Positions 42,440 through 54,592 of a stretch of DNA of 64,000 bases are shown in pieces. The DNA comes from Ixodes scapularis (Eukaryota > Arthropoda > Arachnida > Ixodida > Ixodidae). Under the pieces are notes generated by a model. That model did not search any database. It saw only the letters and a program-made list of their open reading frames with translations, and was not told where the DNA came from. Position 1 is the stretch's first letter. Every line of letters begins with the position of its first letter. The DNA is taken from assembly GCF_016920785.2 (NCBI RefSeq), contig NW_024609836.1:12120018-12184017 (forward strand), written 5' to 3'. Made by a program: the position numbers and the translations under genes.

Positions 42440-43202
42440 TACGAAGTGTGATCAAAATGTTCCGGGACTTATCTTTGTAGTGTAAAAAGAGAGGGCAGCA
42501 CAGTGATGCGCGCGCAGCACTCGTAGGAAGGGGCCTTCGTGTCTTGTTCTATCAAAGGGCGTCGCTCTCTGAACATTTGGAGCTGCGCTACACGAGTTAG
42601 TTTGACCACATGCACGAGCATAATGGCGATCTCTCCACAGACTACGAACCAAAGCGAGAGCGAACACCAATTTTTCGTCAAATGAGGCAGATCTAAAACA
42701 GAGACCTCTGATATGATTTAGAAGATAATGTCAAAAAGCAGTGAGGTGTGCGAGGTGTCTGAGTGGCACTTGCGGCTCAAGAATGACAGAACGTCACTGA
42801 AGTCTAGAGGTCAGATAAGGTCGCCCTACCGCTCTTTGTCTTTCAGCGATGTTCTGCCGTTCCTGAAGCGCCAGTGACACCTCCAACACTTTGCAAAATT
42901 CAATGCTTTCTGACATAAGCCTGCTGAATCATTTGAAATGTATGTTTTATATTTGCCGAATTTGACGCAGAATTGATGTCCGCTCTCGCTCTGGTTTGCA
43001 GTCTATAGTGAAATCACCATTGCGCCGGTGCACGTGGTCACGAAAACTCGTGTAGCGCAGCTCCAAATGTTAACAGAGCGACGCTGTTTAGTATAACGGG
43101 ACACGAAGGTCCTTCTTTTCGTCTGCTGCAAGCGCATCACTGTGGTGCCCTGTCTTTTTACTCTGCGAAATCAGTCCCGGAACTTTTTGATCATACCTCG
43201 TA
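42440..43202. mobile_element. mariner-type MITE with TA duplication
   Basis: Element 42442-43200 between TA dinucleotides. Inverted ends of about 200 bp begin CGAAGTGTGATCAAAATGTT and CGAGGTATGATCAAAAAGTT (complement strand at the right). The TACGAGGTGTGATCAAA start is typical of mariner ends. Non-coding, in the 3' flank of the SAMD3-like gene. Confidence 0.75.
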
Positions 43203-44049
43203 TAAACCACTTTGCAGTTTTCCTATACTGTATTTAAAAATGTTCTTTGTGTTTTATACACTTTAAGATTTTTATTTCTGATTTCGTTTTACAGTATGAG
43301 GCTTAGGCGCCATAAAAATGAATGTACTATGGGCTAATAATTACGGATATTTCATTACTTTTTTTGTTTTTTAAAATGTGTATTATTACAAAAAGTTTTG
43401 CTTATAGAAATGGTTCTATATGGCTAATAGTTATGGACATTCCATTAATTCTGTTTTTCTTGAAGTGTTGTGTATTATTATTAAAAAAGTTCGCGATCAT
43501 TGTCAATTCTTTTTTTGCTGCCTGAAGACAGATTGGTTGACATATTCGCGATTTTTCGTTTTTTGTTTCTGTGTAAAGCATTTTTTTTTGCACTGACTGC
43601 GTGTTCTCGCGCACAAGCGATTCAATAAATTTATTTCGTGCATGATGCCACTTGCTTATGCCCTTCCTTTCACATTTTCTTACTTTCTGCGGACTGGCAT
43701 GAGGTCCAGGTAAAGGTAGAAGAAGAGGAAGACCACTTAAGGGAGACAGAAGAAAAGGGATGAGAATATTCCGACAGCAGAAAGGACAATGCGTTTAAGG
43801 AAGAGAAATTCCGAATTAAGAGTAAAGAAAAAGGAAACGTATATCAAGTGTAAAGAATTAAAAAATCTAAGTTAGTGTAAAGAAGAAAAAAAACGGAATC
43901 AAGGATTAGCAGAAAAGAAGAAAGCATCATTAAATGTTGCTCGTTCAATGGTGCGAATGTTATATTTTTTCTGTGTGTTTTTTTACGTTCAGCTGGCCCC
44001 ATTCACAAGCAATGAACCAACTTGCTCAGCTTAAGCCAATAACAAGGTC
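43203..44049. other. 3' flank of the SAMD3-like gene
   Basis: AT-rich. An AATAAA at about 43624 is a candidate polyadenylation signal. 43700-43930 is purine-rich. 43990-44040 (AATGAACCAACTTGCTCAGC) resembles 47098-47150 and the tails of the hairpin retroposons. Confidence 0.45.
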
Positions 44050-45150
44050 CATAGAAACTCCTAGGTGGATGTCAAATTATACTTTCTTGCGTCCACGTAA
44101 AAACTCCCAGATAGATGTAGAAGATAACTCCCGTATGTTCACGTGATAACTCCCAGATGGATGTGAAATGATGCTGCCGTAGGTCCACGTAATAACTCCC
44201 AAATGGATGTGAAAAAATACTCCCGTGGGGCCACGCAATAACTCCCGAATGGGTGTATAAGCCTACTCCTGTAGGTCCGCGTAAGAACTCCCAAATGCGT
44301 GTGAAAAAATACTCCCGTAAGTCCACGTGATAACTCCCCGATGGATGTGAAAGAATACTGCCGTAGGTCCACGTAATAACTCCCAAGTGGATGTGAAAAA
44401 ATACTCCCGTGGGGCCACGTAATAACTCCCAAATGGATGTGAAAAAATACTCTCGTAGGCCCACGTAATACCTCCGAAGTGGATGTATAAGACTACTGCC
44501 GTAGGTTCACGTAATAACTCAAAAGGGTGCGAAAAAATGCCCCCGTAGCTCCATGTAATAACTCCCAGATGGATGAGAAGGAATACTCTCGTAGGTCAAC
44601 GTAATAACTCCCAAATGAACGTAAATGAATACTCCCGTAGGACCACGTAAAAACTCCCAAATAGATGTGAAAGAATACTCCCGTAGGTCCACGTAGTAAC
44701 TCCCAGATGGATGTGAAATTATAGTCCCATAGGTTCACGCAAGAACTCCGAGATGGATGTCAAAAAATACCCCCGTGGGTCCACGTAAGATGTGCCAGGT
44801 GGATGTAAAGGAATACTCCCGTGCGTCCACGTGAAAACTCCCAGCTGAATGTAAAGGAATACTCCCGTGGGTTCATGTAAAAACTCTCATATGGATGTGA
44901 AAGAATACTCCCATCCCTCCACCTAGGGACACTTTGATGGGATAAAATAAATACTCCCATTGATTCATGTACAACCTCCCGTATTGATGGGAGGTCTGTA
45001 TGTACTCCCTTGCACCCCCCCCCCCCCCCAAGAGAAAAAAAAAACTGGTTTGCATCGGAGTAAACTCTGAACTCCAATCCGGCGGAGTATATAAAACTCC
45101 CAGATGGGAATGCGCTAGAGGACAAGCGATTTACTCCCATCTGGGTATAT
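44050..45150. repeat. 46-bp tandem satellite (about 20 copies)
   Basis: The unit is made of two ACTCCC-headed halves: ACTCCCGTAGGTCCACGTAA and ACTCCCAAATGGATGTGAAA. Copies diverge towards 45000, where a poly-C run and an inverted ACTCCCATCTGGG/CCCAGATGGGAG-like end follow (45095-45140). Minus-strand frames across it are repeat artefacts. Confidence 0.85.
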
Positions 45151-47161
45151 TTTCGTGTAGTGTGTAGGTACTTTTTCCTTTCTAGGCACCGTGGTTTACG
45201 AAAATGGGTTTACCATCGCTTCGAGAAAACCGGCCCAGAGGATATCTTGTGTCGGGCGGCTACTTGCACCACATAACAGATGCATGCTCAGTTACGGTAG
45301 TCAATTTAGTTTCGGTTTTGAAAGGCGAAGGAAATTGTTTTTTGTTTGGCGCAGGCTTGGGCACAGATTACCCATATTTGAACAACATGTAGCGGAATGC
45401 AGCAGGGTTAGCCCATTGGCGCAGTTTGGTGCAACTGGCGCAGCAATCACATCTCTGCAGGCTTATAGACAATTGCAAGCATGGCGCCCCGACTGGTGCC
45501 TCGTGAGTGCAAGCACGCGTAGCTTGCGTGTGAACACAGCCATGGAAAGCTTGAAATTGCACTGGCTTGTCCGCACGAGCATAGACATATAGCGGCAGCC
45601 AAGGGCCTTGATTGCAATCGTCTGTAGCGATGCGTTACACAAACGGCTTCGGCTTCCTGTCACACTTTGCAGATACTTCGGCAAACTCATTCCCTCATTT
45701 GCCTATATCAGGATAATCCCAGCATAAGTTAGCACAAGTCCGGACTCTACAAGTGTCTCCTAATGGTAATGAATACAGCTGGAAATACAGAAACAACATT
45801 ATTACTGAAACTGAACAAAACCGGGACCGGAAATGTCAGAAGATTGGGACACTTTGCGAAAATTTGTGCTTTGGTGAATATGCTCAATGTGTTTTAATTT
45901 TACACTAAAATGTTTAACCTGCTGTTTATCATTAAACCTTGCGTTGCGTGTACTGAAAGGAATTGTCAATTGTATCTCAAGCGTATGTTTGCTTGGGCGG
46001 TGTCTTTCATGAAGTCGGATGACGATTTCCCCACTTCTACGGAGACGACGGGCAAAAACTTGAATGTTCTTTTTGTATCCAAATGATAAGTGGAATTTGA
46101 AGTTCTCAGTGCACGTATGAACACTCTATTCAGGGCTTATCTCAAGCGACTTACAAAGTTTGTCTTTCGCAGGGCCGTCCAACTTATCTTCCACAAACTC
46201 CAATATAGCATGCTGTGTCTCTGGATAAGCACTGCCGTTTCCAGCCTTACAATCGCGTTCGGAATAACTCCGTACTTCTCGGTACTGTACAGCGTATTGA
46301 CAAGAGCGTCGCTAGTTACTGTTCTTTGCAGCAACTTTGCAGCAGCAGTTTTCAGCGTTAATTGCTTCACAAAATTTGCCAACTTTCTGCAGTTTTGTGC
46401 GTAGTGCACATCACCGCTCTTTGAAATGTTTCTCATCAGGTCACCACAGTTTGTGAACCCTATTTTTGTCAGACGGAAACAAACTTACCGTTGGGTGCAT
46501 CTCTAGAATCTGCCTGCTCGGTCACGCGATGCACAGATTGAGAAGTAATAAGCTTTGGGTTAACAGACCTGCATTTGCGACTCTCGAACACGGCTTTTAT
46601 ATACGAAGCTTGGTCCATTGTCCGACAATCAGTCTTCCATACGGGACCCCTTCGATATGCCCCATGTTCCACAGGGGCGCGCATTATATGAAGGCAGGTA
46701 CTCGTATGAGCCTGAACATGCGTTCGCGAAAGAACGCCTTGCTCGCTCCTTGTTGATACAAACAAAGCTATTTACGAAGGATGCAACGCACATGGTGTAG
46801 AGGCGTGTAAGTTAAACAACAAACCGCTTAATAAAACATCGGGACAATCGCGACAATGTGTAATGTTTGGGAACACTCAAAATGAATTCGGTACAATTCG
46901 GGGCAACAGAGTAGAAAAAAGTCTGGTGGAAATCGCTTACCAGATGCGTACTGGTAGCTGGCAGTATTTTTGTTGCGTTTTTCAATGCTTTTTGAAGTGG
47001 CCAGCTGAGCCAAAGAGACCAGAAACCACACACACACACAAATGAATACACTCCCACAGCTGGAGAATGTGTATATAAGTTGTTTCTTTTTGTCTATTCA
47101 GTTTAGCTGGTCATTTCCACAATAATGAAACAACTTATCCAGCTTAAGTCTTTAATATTTG
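45151..47161. other. Unrecognised stretch between satellite and copy B
   Basis: Overlapping frames on both strands (46090-46404 plus, 46436-46137 minus, 46765-46469 minus) show no domain I can name. The 3' end (47098-47155) resembles 43985-44040, so 44040-47100 may be one larger insertion or repeat unit. Confidence 0.35.
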
Positions 47162-47551
47162 AAAAAACCGGAACATGTCCTAAAAATTCGAACTGTAATA
47201 AAGAAAGGGACCTGGCCTATTTAGGCAGGTTCCTTTTCTTGCGAGGATGTCGCGGGTCAGAATCCGAAGTTTACACCTGAAATTCATTTGATTAATTTTT
47301 ATCCTCCAGATATGCATTCTGAATATGAATACTAGATCTCATTTAGTCGTTGTGTGTTCATTTTATGATATGGTGAAATTGAAGCATTTTTAAAAAAGTT
47401 TGCTATCGCGACCACTTTTCGCTCTAGCAATTTTGTTAAAACTACCAATCAAACACTTTGTTTTTGGGGAAGGGCAGGGAGGACTGCTGTAGTTACTTTT
47501 CATTACATGTAATTCAGCGGTTAGTTATTTACTGCCGCTGTTTATGTTTAT

Positions 47552-47588
<37 letters not shown>

Positions 47589-47592
<4 letters not shown>

Positions 47593-47742
47593 ACGGGCTT
47601 AATGGCGGGAGGCCGAAGGCGTGGGTATATAACTCAGAAGAAAAAAACTCAGAAGAAAAAACCCTTAGTGAAAACAGCAACAACGGACGATTTAATCTTC
47701 GACGTTTCGGCCGGAGTCCGGCCTTCGTCAGGAAGCTGTATG
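47589..47742 (-). mobile_element. Solo terminal fragment of a second PLE family in the TA microsatellite
   Basis: Absent from copy A at the same place. The minus strand reads CTGACGAAGGCCGGACTCCG, then GCCGAAACGTCGAAG. This has the order CUGANGA, GC-rich stem, GAAAC and GUC found in PLE-associated hammerhead motifs, again with one extra A. It sits between TA repeats at the left end of PLE B. Confidence 0.55.
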
Positions 47743-47752
47743 TATATATATA

Positions 47753-47909
47753 GAGAATAAAGAGCCACTTCAAAAACTTAATTCCTTTACTTAAAAGTTT
47801 CGACCCGAGACGGGTCTTCATCAGTATGACAGCAAATCAGGAAAGCACTCTGGTAACCCCCGATCGTTGCAAAAAAAAGGAGGAAGGAGGCAAACAGGCA
47901 CAACAATGT
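47753..47909. repeat. Left inverted terminal repeat of PLE B
   Basis: Complement of 55726-55891, carrying on the minus strand the hammerhead-like string CTGATGAAGACCC..GGGTCGAAAC. Inner edge GGAGGCAAACAGGCACAACA as in copy A. Confidence 0.75.
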
Positions 47910-47914
47910 AGTAG

Positions 47915-48715
47915 CCGCCCGGCCTTCATCTGCCAAAATGGAGCGGGGATCTCGGACCACTACAACCTTATAGATTTTGTTCCCCAGACCGTCACCACCT
48001 TGGTTCTTCACGTGAGGACGAACGATCTGGACATCGTTGGAGCCGACGTAGCATTCGGTAAACTATATACCAAGAGTTTCTGCATTTCGTGGGGGCCGAG
48101 CGCCCAGAGATCCGGACCGTGCACGCCACTCTCGCGCTCCCGCGGACCGTGAACCGTCGCCGCGGACGGCCCAACTGGCTTCCTGTGCGGCGCTTCAACG
48201 CGGAGGCCTGTAGGTTTAATGGCATGCTCCGGCAACACTGTCGACGAACACGCAACATCTTCTTCGTTGACCATACCCTCAAGCATCTGCCCGCTCGTCG
48301 GGTTCTGGCTGCCGATGACCTTCATCCGTGCTTTGGGGCCGTGGCACTCATCGCCGGGAACCTACAACTTGTGATTCTCCGGGGACGAAGGGGGTCCCCC
48401 TCCGCGGTGGCTTGACCACGCGGCTGCCGAGACGAACCCTACCGGGCCCTCGCCTGTGGAACGCCGTGGGGACGGGGATACCGAGGCCTCATCACTGGAG
48501 CATCGCGAGGATGAAAGCATTACTTCGGCCGGAGGGACCAGGCAGGCACCTGCTGGTGGACCCAGCACCGTCTCCGCAGCTTCGGCGACCCCCAGCTCGA
48601 TGTCGTCAACAGCGGTGCGCCCGCCACGACGCGAGACCTCCACGGCCGACCGGCCGACCGGGCGCGCGTACAACTTGCGCAGCAGTTAAGCTGCTGCGGA
48701 CGCTTCCCAACCTTG
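47915..48715 (+). pseudogene. SGNH-hydrolase-like frame in PLE B, frameshifted
   Basis: Same content as in PLE A: TTLVLHVRTNDLDIVGAD (the block III Gly is R here), frame break near 48065-48085, then VHATLALPRTVNRR, RFNAEACRFNGMLRQ, KHLPARRVLAADDLHPCF (DxxH kept; G changed to D). The nucleophile block is missing. A further frame change after about 48390 separates the Ser/Pro-rich tail. Decayed relative to copy A in the active-site region. Confidence 0.6.
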
Positions 48716-49986
48716 ACTGACACGTGAGACCCGTTTGACTGCCCCAACCGCTTTGTTCCTAAAATTACGGAAAATGTCTGATAGGCGCATTAGGCATGAA
48801 CTTCACATCGAAACGCTACAAAAGTATCAAGAGGTAGGCATGGCTCCAAAAGGCCTAAGTTCATTGCTCAGGCCCGCAATGATTGATCTGGATTCCAAGG
48901 ATAGTTCTCAATGGCACAGTGTTCTCCCTAGAACATCGCTGGAGCTTGTAAACATTGTTATAGAACACAAACAATAGATAACGATTCAACTTAACCAAGC
49001 AGCGAAGGATTTGCTTGCTTCTGCGCGTTTGACTAATGTGGAGACGAGAGATATTCATGAGTTTCAAAGAAAGAAACGCGAGGAACTGTTCATTAGCAAC
49101 TCAAAAAAACTTAACAGAGATCAAATTTCCAACGCGGCGTCTCCGAGTACAGAGGCGCAATCAAACACCCTTCAATCGGCATCACCCGGCGCACATTCAC
49201 TGGATAACAGGAACAAAAACATTGAAACCCATTATGACACTAACATTGTGAACCTCTCGTCTGCTGACCTCTCGTCGGAGGAAAAAACACTGCTCTTTAG
49301 GGGTCTGAGTTTTTGCCCGACGACAGGCTACTACGATGAATTCAGCCTTCTGCGAGACTTGGACAATTTCGCACGCAATTTGAGATTACGTGAATTTTTT
49401 CATGACAAACCGAACTCTTCAAACAACCGAATGCCTTGGCGCTCAACAACCGGTTGGACACCTAAACGGTAAAGAGAGAAGCACCTCGATATAAATATCG
49501 AGGCAGTTCAACGCGATGTCTTAAAGGCCTACAGTGAAAGCAACCCCAGATCACGCCACAACTTAACATTAGCTGAGAAAAATGGCTTACGATCGTTGAG
49601 CGCGCGTAAGGAGATAGCTATCAAACCGGCAGACAAAGGAGGTGCGATTGTGGTTTTAAACACGACAGACTACATCGCGGAGGGGAACTGACAACTTGGT
49701 GACACGCGTTTCTACTCTGCCCTCGATGGCGATCCTACTGCGGATCATACTGAGATTGTCACCAACACCCTAGCGAATTTAGTTGGAGGCGGCAAAATTA
49801 CGCTAAAGCTTTCCAAATCACTTAAACAGCTCCAAGTTTCGCCCGGGCGTTTTTTGCATGTTACCAAAAATTCATAAACCCGGCAATCCAGGACGCCCCA
49901 TTATATCAGGTAATGGCACACTTACAGCCCCCCTCTCTAGTTTTGTCGACGTAATGATAAAAGACATTCCGCCTAGCTTGCCCTCG

Positions 49987-50397
49987 TACACTCTCAGAAA
50001 AAAAGGTGTATTATTACACCCCTTGTCCCATATAATACACCCCAAAACTTCAATTCGACGTACAGCGCCCCATAATCGATCAGGCGGCCCCAAAGTTTAC
50101 GAGGGGCTTGATAGCCGTGTGGTACAACTTATTAAGATAGCTGATGTACGCATTATTGACTACAAAAAAGATTATCGGAGTTTTCTTGGCCGTACTGCAA
50201 AAGCTCCGTGTTTTCTTTCTTTGGTCTTTGATACGTACTTTAGCAATTTAATACGTTATATCGCACCGTTATCAAGCCCCTGGTAAAATTTGGTGCCGTC
50301 TGTTCGGCTATAGGGCGCTCTACGTCGAAATGAAGTTTTGGGGTGTATTATGTGGGACAAAAGGGTGTAAGGTGATACCCTTTTTTTTTAGAGTGTA
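49987..50397. mobile_element. 407-bp TA-flanked MITE in the PLE B reverse transcriptase
   Basis: Element 49989-50395 with TA on both sides; the filled site compares directly with CCCTCGTACATAA at 7195-7207 in copy A. Inverted ends of about 65 bp: CACTCTCAGAAAAAAAGGTG and the complement of ACCCTTTTTTTTTAGAGTG. Tc1/mariner-style target; a GTACA 5-bp duplication fits equally. Confidence 0.8.
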
Positions 50398-50938
50398 CAT
50401 AATGGACACTAATCACTTTTTAAGGGAGATTTCGTCCCTCTCTATCCCCAAGGACAGCTTTCTTGTAACGCTTGACGTTTCCTCGCTCTACACAAACATA
50501 CCCCACGACGACGGTATCGCCGCACTTATCGAGGCCTACGAATCTCCTAGAAGCCCTGACACACCTGATGGCTTCACGGTCTCAATTCTCACGCGACTGG
50601 TGTTCGAGCTCAACAGCTTCGAATTTGATGACAAATTCTCTTTACAGATCAGCGGTACGGCTATGGGGACGAAAATGGCCCCAAATTATGCAAACATCTT
50701 TATGGGTAGCATTGAATCTAAATTCCTCTCTCATCAGCAGCTTACGCCTTTGTTCTACCGGCGCTAAATTGACGATATTTTTTTTTATATGGACACATTC
50801 GGAAGAACTAAAATTCATTAAAGATTTCAACACTGTACATCCTAATACTGCGTTCACCCACGAATATTCAAAATCTAGTATTAACTTTCTAGATGTCACG
50901 GTCCGGATATTTGGTACCGCGTTAGAGACAAAGGTCTA

Positions 50939-53900
50939 TACACTGTTAGCAAAAATAACACGCCCAGACGTGTAAACCGTTGTCCCATAGCGGACACGTC
51001 GAAACGTGTTCGTTTTACACGGAGCCATCTGTGTTTTTCGTCTACACATGAGGTGCTGTGTAAAGTTGACACGCTACACCGTGTTTGCCTTCCGAGAAGC
51101 ACGGTTCAACGTGTTCCTTATGAAACATGGCGGCCAGCAGCCGAGAACAGGCGAGGGACGAGCCCAGCCAGCCGCGCCTTTCAGCCGAACTGAAAGCATA
51201 CAGGACGCGTTCGTTCTCGTTCGATGTATTTTATGCACAGTAAACAGTCTCCGAGCGGCGGACGTAGCTACGTGCAAAGGTACCTACGTGCATCGTCGGC
51301 GGTCGGTGGCGTCGGCAGCTACGACAAAACCGCTAGACAAAAAAAAAAAAAAACGAACATTGAACTTACATGGATAAATAGCTCAAGCAAACTCTCGTAA
51401 TCGGGCGGTAACTTGCGCCACCTAGTGCGATTTCTAGCAACCAATGAAAAAAAAAGCAGGAGTCGGTTAATACGCTGGCCCGGGAACTATCACGAGCAGA
51501 CTGCTACTCTCATACATCACAGACAACACGAGCACCACGTAGGACACAGCAGCGACACTACGCCCGACACTTCCTACTAACAAAGGACTCTCCCCGCGGC
51601 GTATATATGCTTGACATGTACGGGTGAGCTCTTTGGTCGCTGATCGTTACCGATTTATAGAAGAAGACACAAAACACGGCACAATGGACAGCCGTATGTA
51701 AGAACTGTTTGCATTTAAAAAGTATGGAGGCAAAATCTGTAAAATTAGTCCTTTGCGAAAAACAACGATGTACTAACAATAAATCTTAAACCGGCCATGA
51801 AAAAGTTCAAATTTTTGTTATTTTCATGCTCGACCAGTGTTATGAGCAGTCCGACTCGCTTGAATCAGATAGAAAAACAAATGATTGGGATTTTATCAGT
51901 ACGTATTCAATAATCAATGGAAATTATACTTGCGCAAGGCATTTTTTATATATATTATTCTGAAGGATATCCGCCCAACACTTCACTTCCGCTAGTTGTA
52001 GTACGTGTACGGGAGCAGACGCCTACAATTTTGGGGCGTTTTGATGCAGATTGTTGTCGTATGTCGTGTTGGTGTGGAGCGAAGCGGTGAGGCTTGGGAG
52101 TTTGTGACCGGTGTTATTCGTGATCATTAATGTGGCGCTGGTGCGTTTTTTTTTTTTTTTTTTTTTTAAATATTTCTATATAGTTACATTGAAAATTCAC
52201 GAGCCCGTGGCACTGCATTATGCTAAAATCGCGAGCTCCTTCTCTGTTGACGTCGTTTTTCTGGTAGCACTCGTGGATACTGCAAGCGTTTAAACAGTGC
52301 ACAGTCTCGCCTACATCCGCGGTGACGTACTCGACCTGTTGAAACTTATTGCTTGCGTCATTTTGGAGTACGCAAGGCAATTATCTCGCTGCTCTGGTTT
52401 CGGTTATAAAAGCAAGGCAAAACGCTCGTAGTTCCCGCCCTCAGTACACGTTGGACATCTTCCACACTTTGACACTGGATAACTGGATGAACGAGGATTT
52501 ACATTTACTTCAGAGTTCACACTCGCCGCTTCCTCACCATCGAGCAGCAGTATCAGCTGGCGACAAGCCGCGTATGAAAGGCTCGAGCATCAACAGCCCA
52601 AGTGCACTCGGTGCCGATGCGGGCGATGCGGGTTTCTGTCAACCGCTAGCCCAGCACAGACCGTGACCGTTCCAGCTCTTCGTCATGACGCGGTGTTGCA
52701 GAAAGCAGCGTATAATACCACTACACGGACCACCGAAGCGAACGCACTGTTATAGTAAATGTTGGCTTGTGATTGCGCCTAAATTTGTAAATAATCTTAT
52801 TCTTTTTTCTGGAGACGCAAACGAAGGGCATAACAAAATCGTTTGCATATTCCGCATACCTCGCAAAAGCATCAGTCACCTTGCGAGAAGCGCAAAACAC
52901 GGTGTCCGCACCGTCCTGACTTCCCAGTCTTTTACCTGCTTTAGAGCAGTTTGTACCTGTTAGTAGGTATGTCTACTGAAACTGCAACTTGAAACTTGGG
53001 GCAGTGCCAGAGGGAAAAGAGACAAATTCGGGCCTCTTCCCAATGTAAAGAAAAACCACTATGTTCTCTACGTAAAAAATTGGTCTCAGTTCATGCATCT
53101 GTGGGCAGGTAGAAAATCTTGCCCTAGTTTATTCACATCGCATGATGAGCGCAACAAACTCACACGAGTCACACGAGATTTACAGGAAAACATCGGTGGT
53201 GACTTAAGTTTCCCTGAAATTCTGTATAACCGGTCGTTTGCGGGACCGAATCATCTACTCGAGCGGTGTGCGTCGCTGTGCGAACACGTCGCTGTGCAAA
53301 TGCAGTCTAACGACACGAAGCATAGAAACGGCAGATTTAGGGAAACTATCCGGAGTCCCTTGTTCAATTAAAACGACGTAATTTTGTTGAAAACGCCCGC
53401 AGCATTTTACTCACGGTATGCGTCGGGAATCTTCCACATTTTGAAACGGAACGAAGGAAGATTTACTTTTAAGAACGCTCGCTGCGTCCTCCCCGACCAG
53501 CTGGACCGGATCAGCTGACGACGACGGGGCTAAACCCGTCAAACGCAACCCCACAACAACCAATATGAGCTCCGCGTTAGTGCGGGTTTCTACCTACAAG
53601 CACCGCACCACACACCACGAACGTTTCGGCCCTTTCTCGCATCGCCGTGTTGCCCCAAACAGAACGAGATCGCCGAAGAACGCAGCGCTGTCGTGAACCT
53701 TGGCTTGTGGTTGCGCACTCGTGGACCCTGTGACTCCCCTCGCTTTCAAAGCACACACGACGAACGGTACTTTCCGTCTTCCGGGAACATCACAGGGGCA
53801 CTTCTCCGGTCACGTCTTCACTATGTGCTCACAAACTGCGAAGCTCTATGCGAAGCTTCTCGCGTCCCGTCAAACCAAAACAATAGCGGCTGCCAGAAAT

Positions 53901-54592
53901 TTCTCCGGTCAAAGAAAAAGAACGAAAGCCAACCGGCTCTTGCTTCCACCGTACATCGACGTTGCGCTTGCGCCATGGCCAGATCGGCCAGATCGCTTGC
54001 AGTTGAAGCAGTTGAAGGTTGAAGCAAAAACGAAACCAACTGCAATGTCACGTGTTCACATCGAAGACACGCTTTTTATATCCATTTTAACTGTTTTGAA
54101 CGAATAATTGGACCCATGACTTTATTTGTGGTGTGTAAGAAACTATTATCAAGAGCCCTAAACTAAATGCAAACATGGGCGGCATGAGGGAAGCCGCATT
54201 GCCATCGACCAGAAAATGGCGGCGAGCCACGGTAAGCGCGGGTTTCGCCAACGTCTCGCGACATGGCGTAATTGCTTTTGGTGCATATCTGTTTCCGAGA
54301 CATGTTTATTTCCGCGGCATTTGTCTCGACGGTCCTTTCTAAGTGTGTCCCCAAGCATTCCGGTGCTTCGACAGCCGGCAATGCCGCGGTCGTCGCCGGA
54401 GGCGATGCGTGTTATCGAGGTCGGCTACACGGTTATGCGTGTATGACCGAACCAAAACACGTTTTTTACAACCTCGCATGATATCTGAACGTATTATCCG
54501 TTACTCATCGTGTAAATTTATGGTAATTTGTGTAAATAGCGTGTTTTTCACCCCAAATATTCACCAAATACACGACACTTGCTAACAGTGTA
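50939..54592. mobile_element. 3.65 kb TA-flanked element without recognised transposase
   Basis: Element 50941-54590, TA at both ends, empty site GTCTATAGAAAAC at 7741-7753 in copy A. Terminal inverted repeat CACTGTTAGCAA, perfect over 12 bp. The subterminal region is rich in ACACG/CGTGT. Interior frames (for example 52349-52666, 53093-53371, 53700-54107) have plausible composition but no domain known to me. A poly-T run lies at 52146-52167. Confidence 0.7.

Noticed and set aside
44072..45140. Long minus-strand open frames over the satellite (repeating ELLRGPTGVFFHIHLGV-like text)
   Set aside because: They follow the 46-bp unit, change frame with each unit and appear in several frames at once; open by composition, not coding.
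46090..46436. Fully overlapping frames of about 100 codons on both strands
   Set aside because: No recognisable motif on either strand and no splice or start context; kept only as an unrecognised stretch.
51120..51400. ATGGCGGCCAGCAGCCGAG-like start considered as a captured host promoter and first exon
   Set aside because: Composition only; no frame of useful length, splice site or homology supports it.
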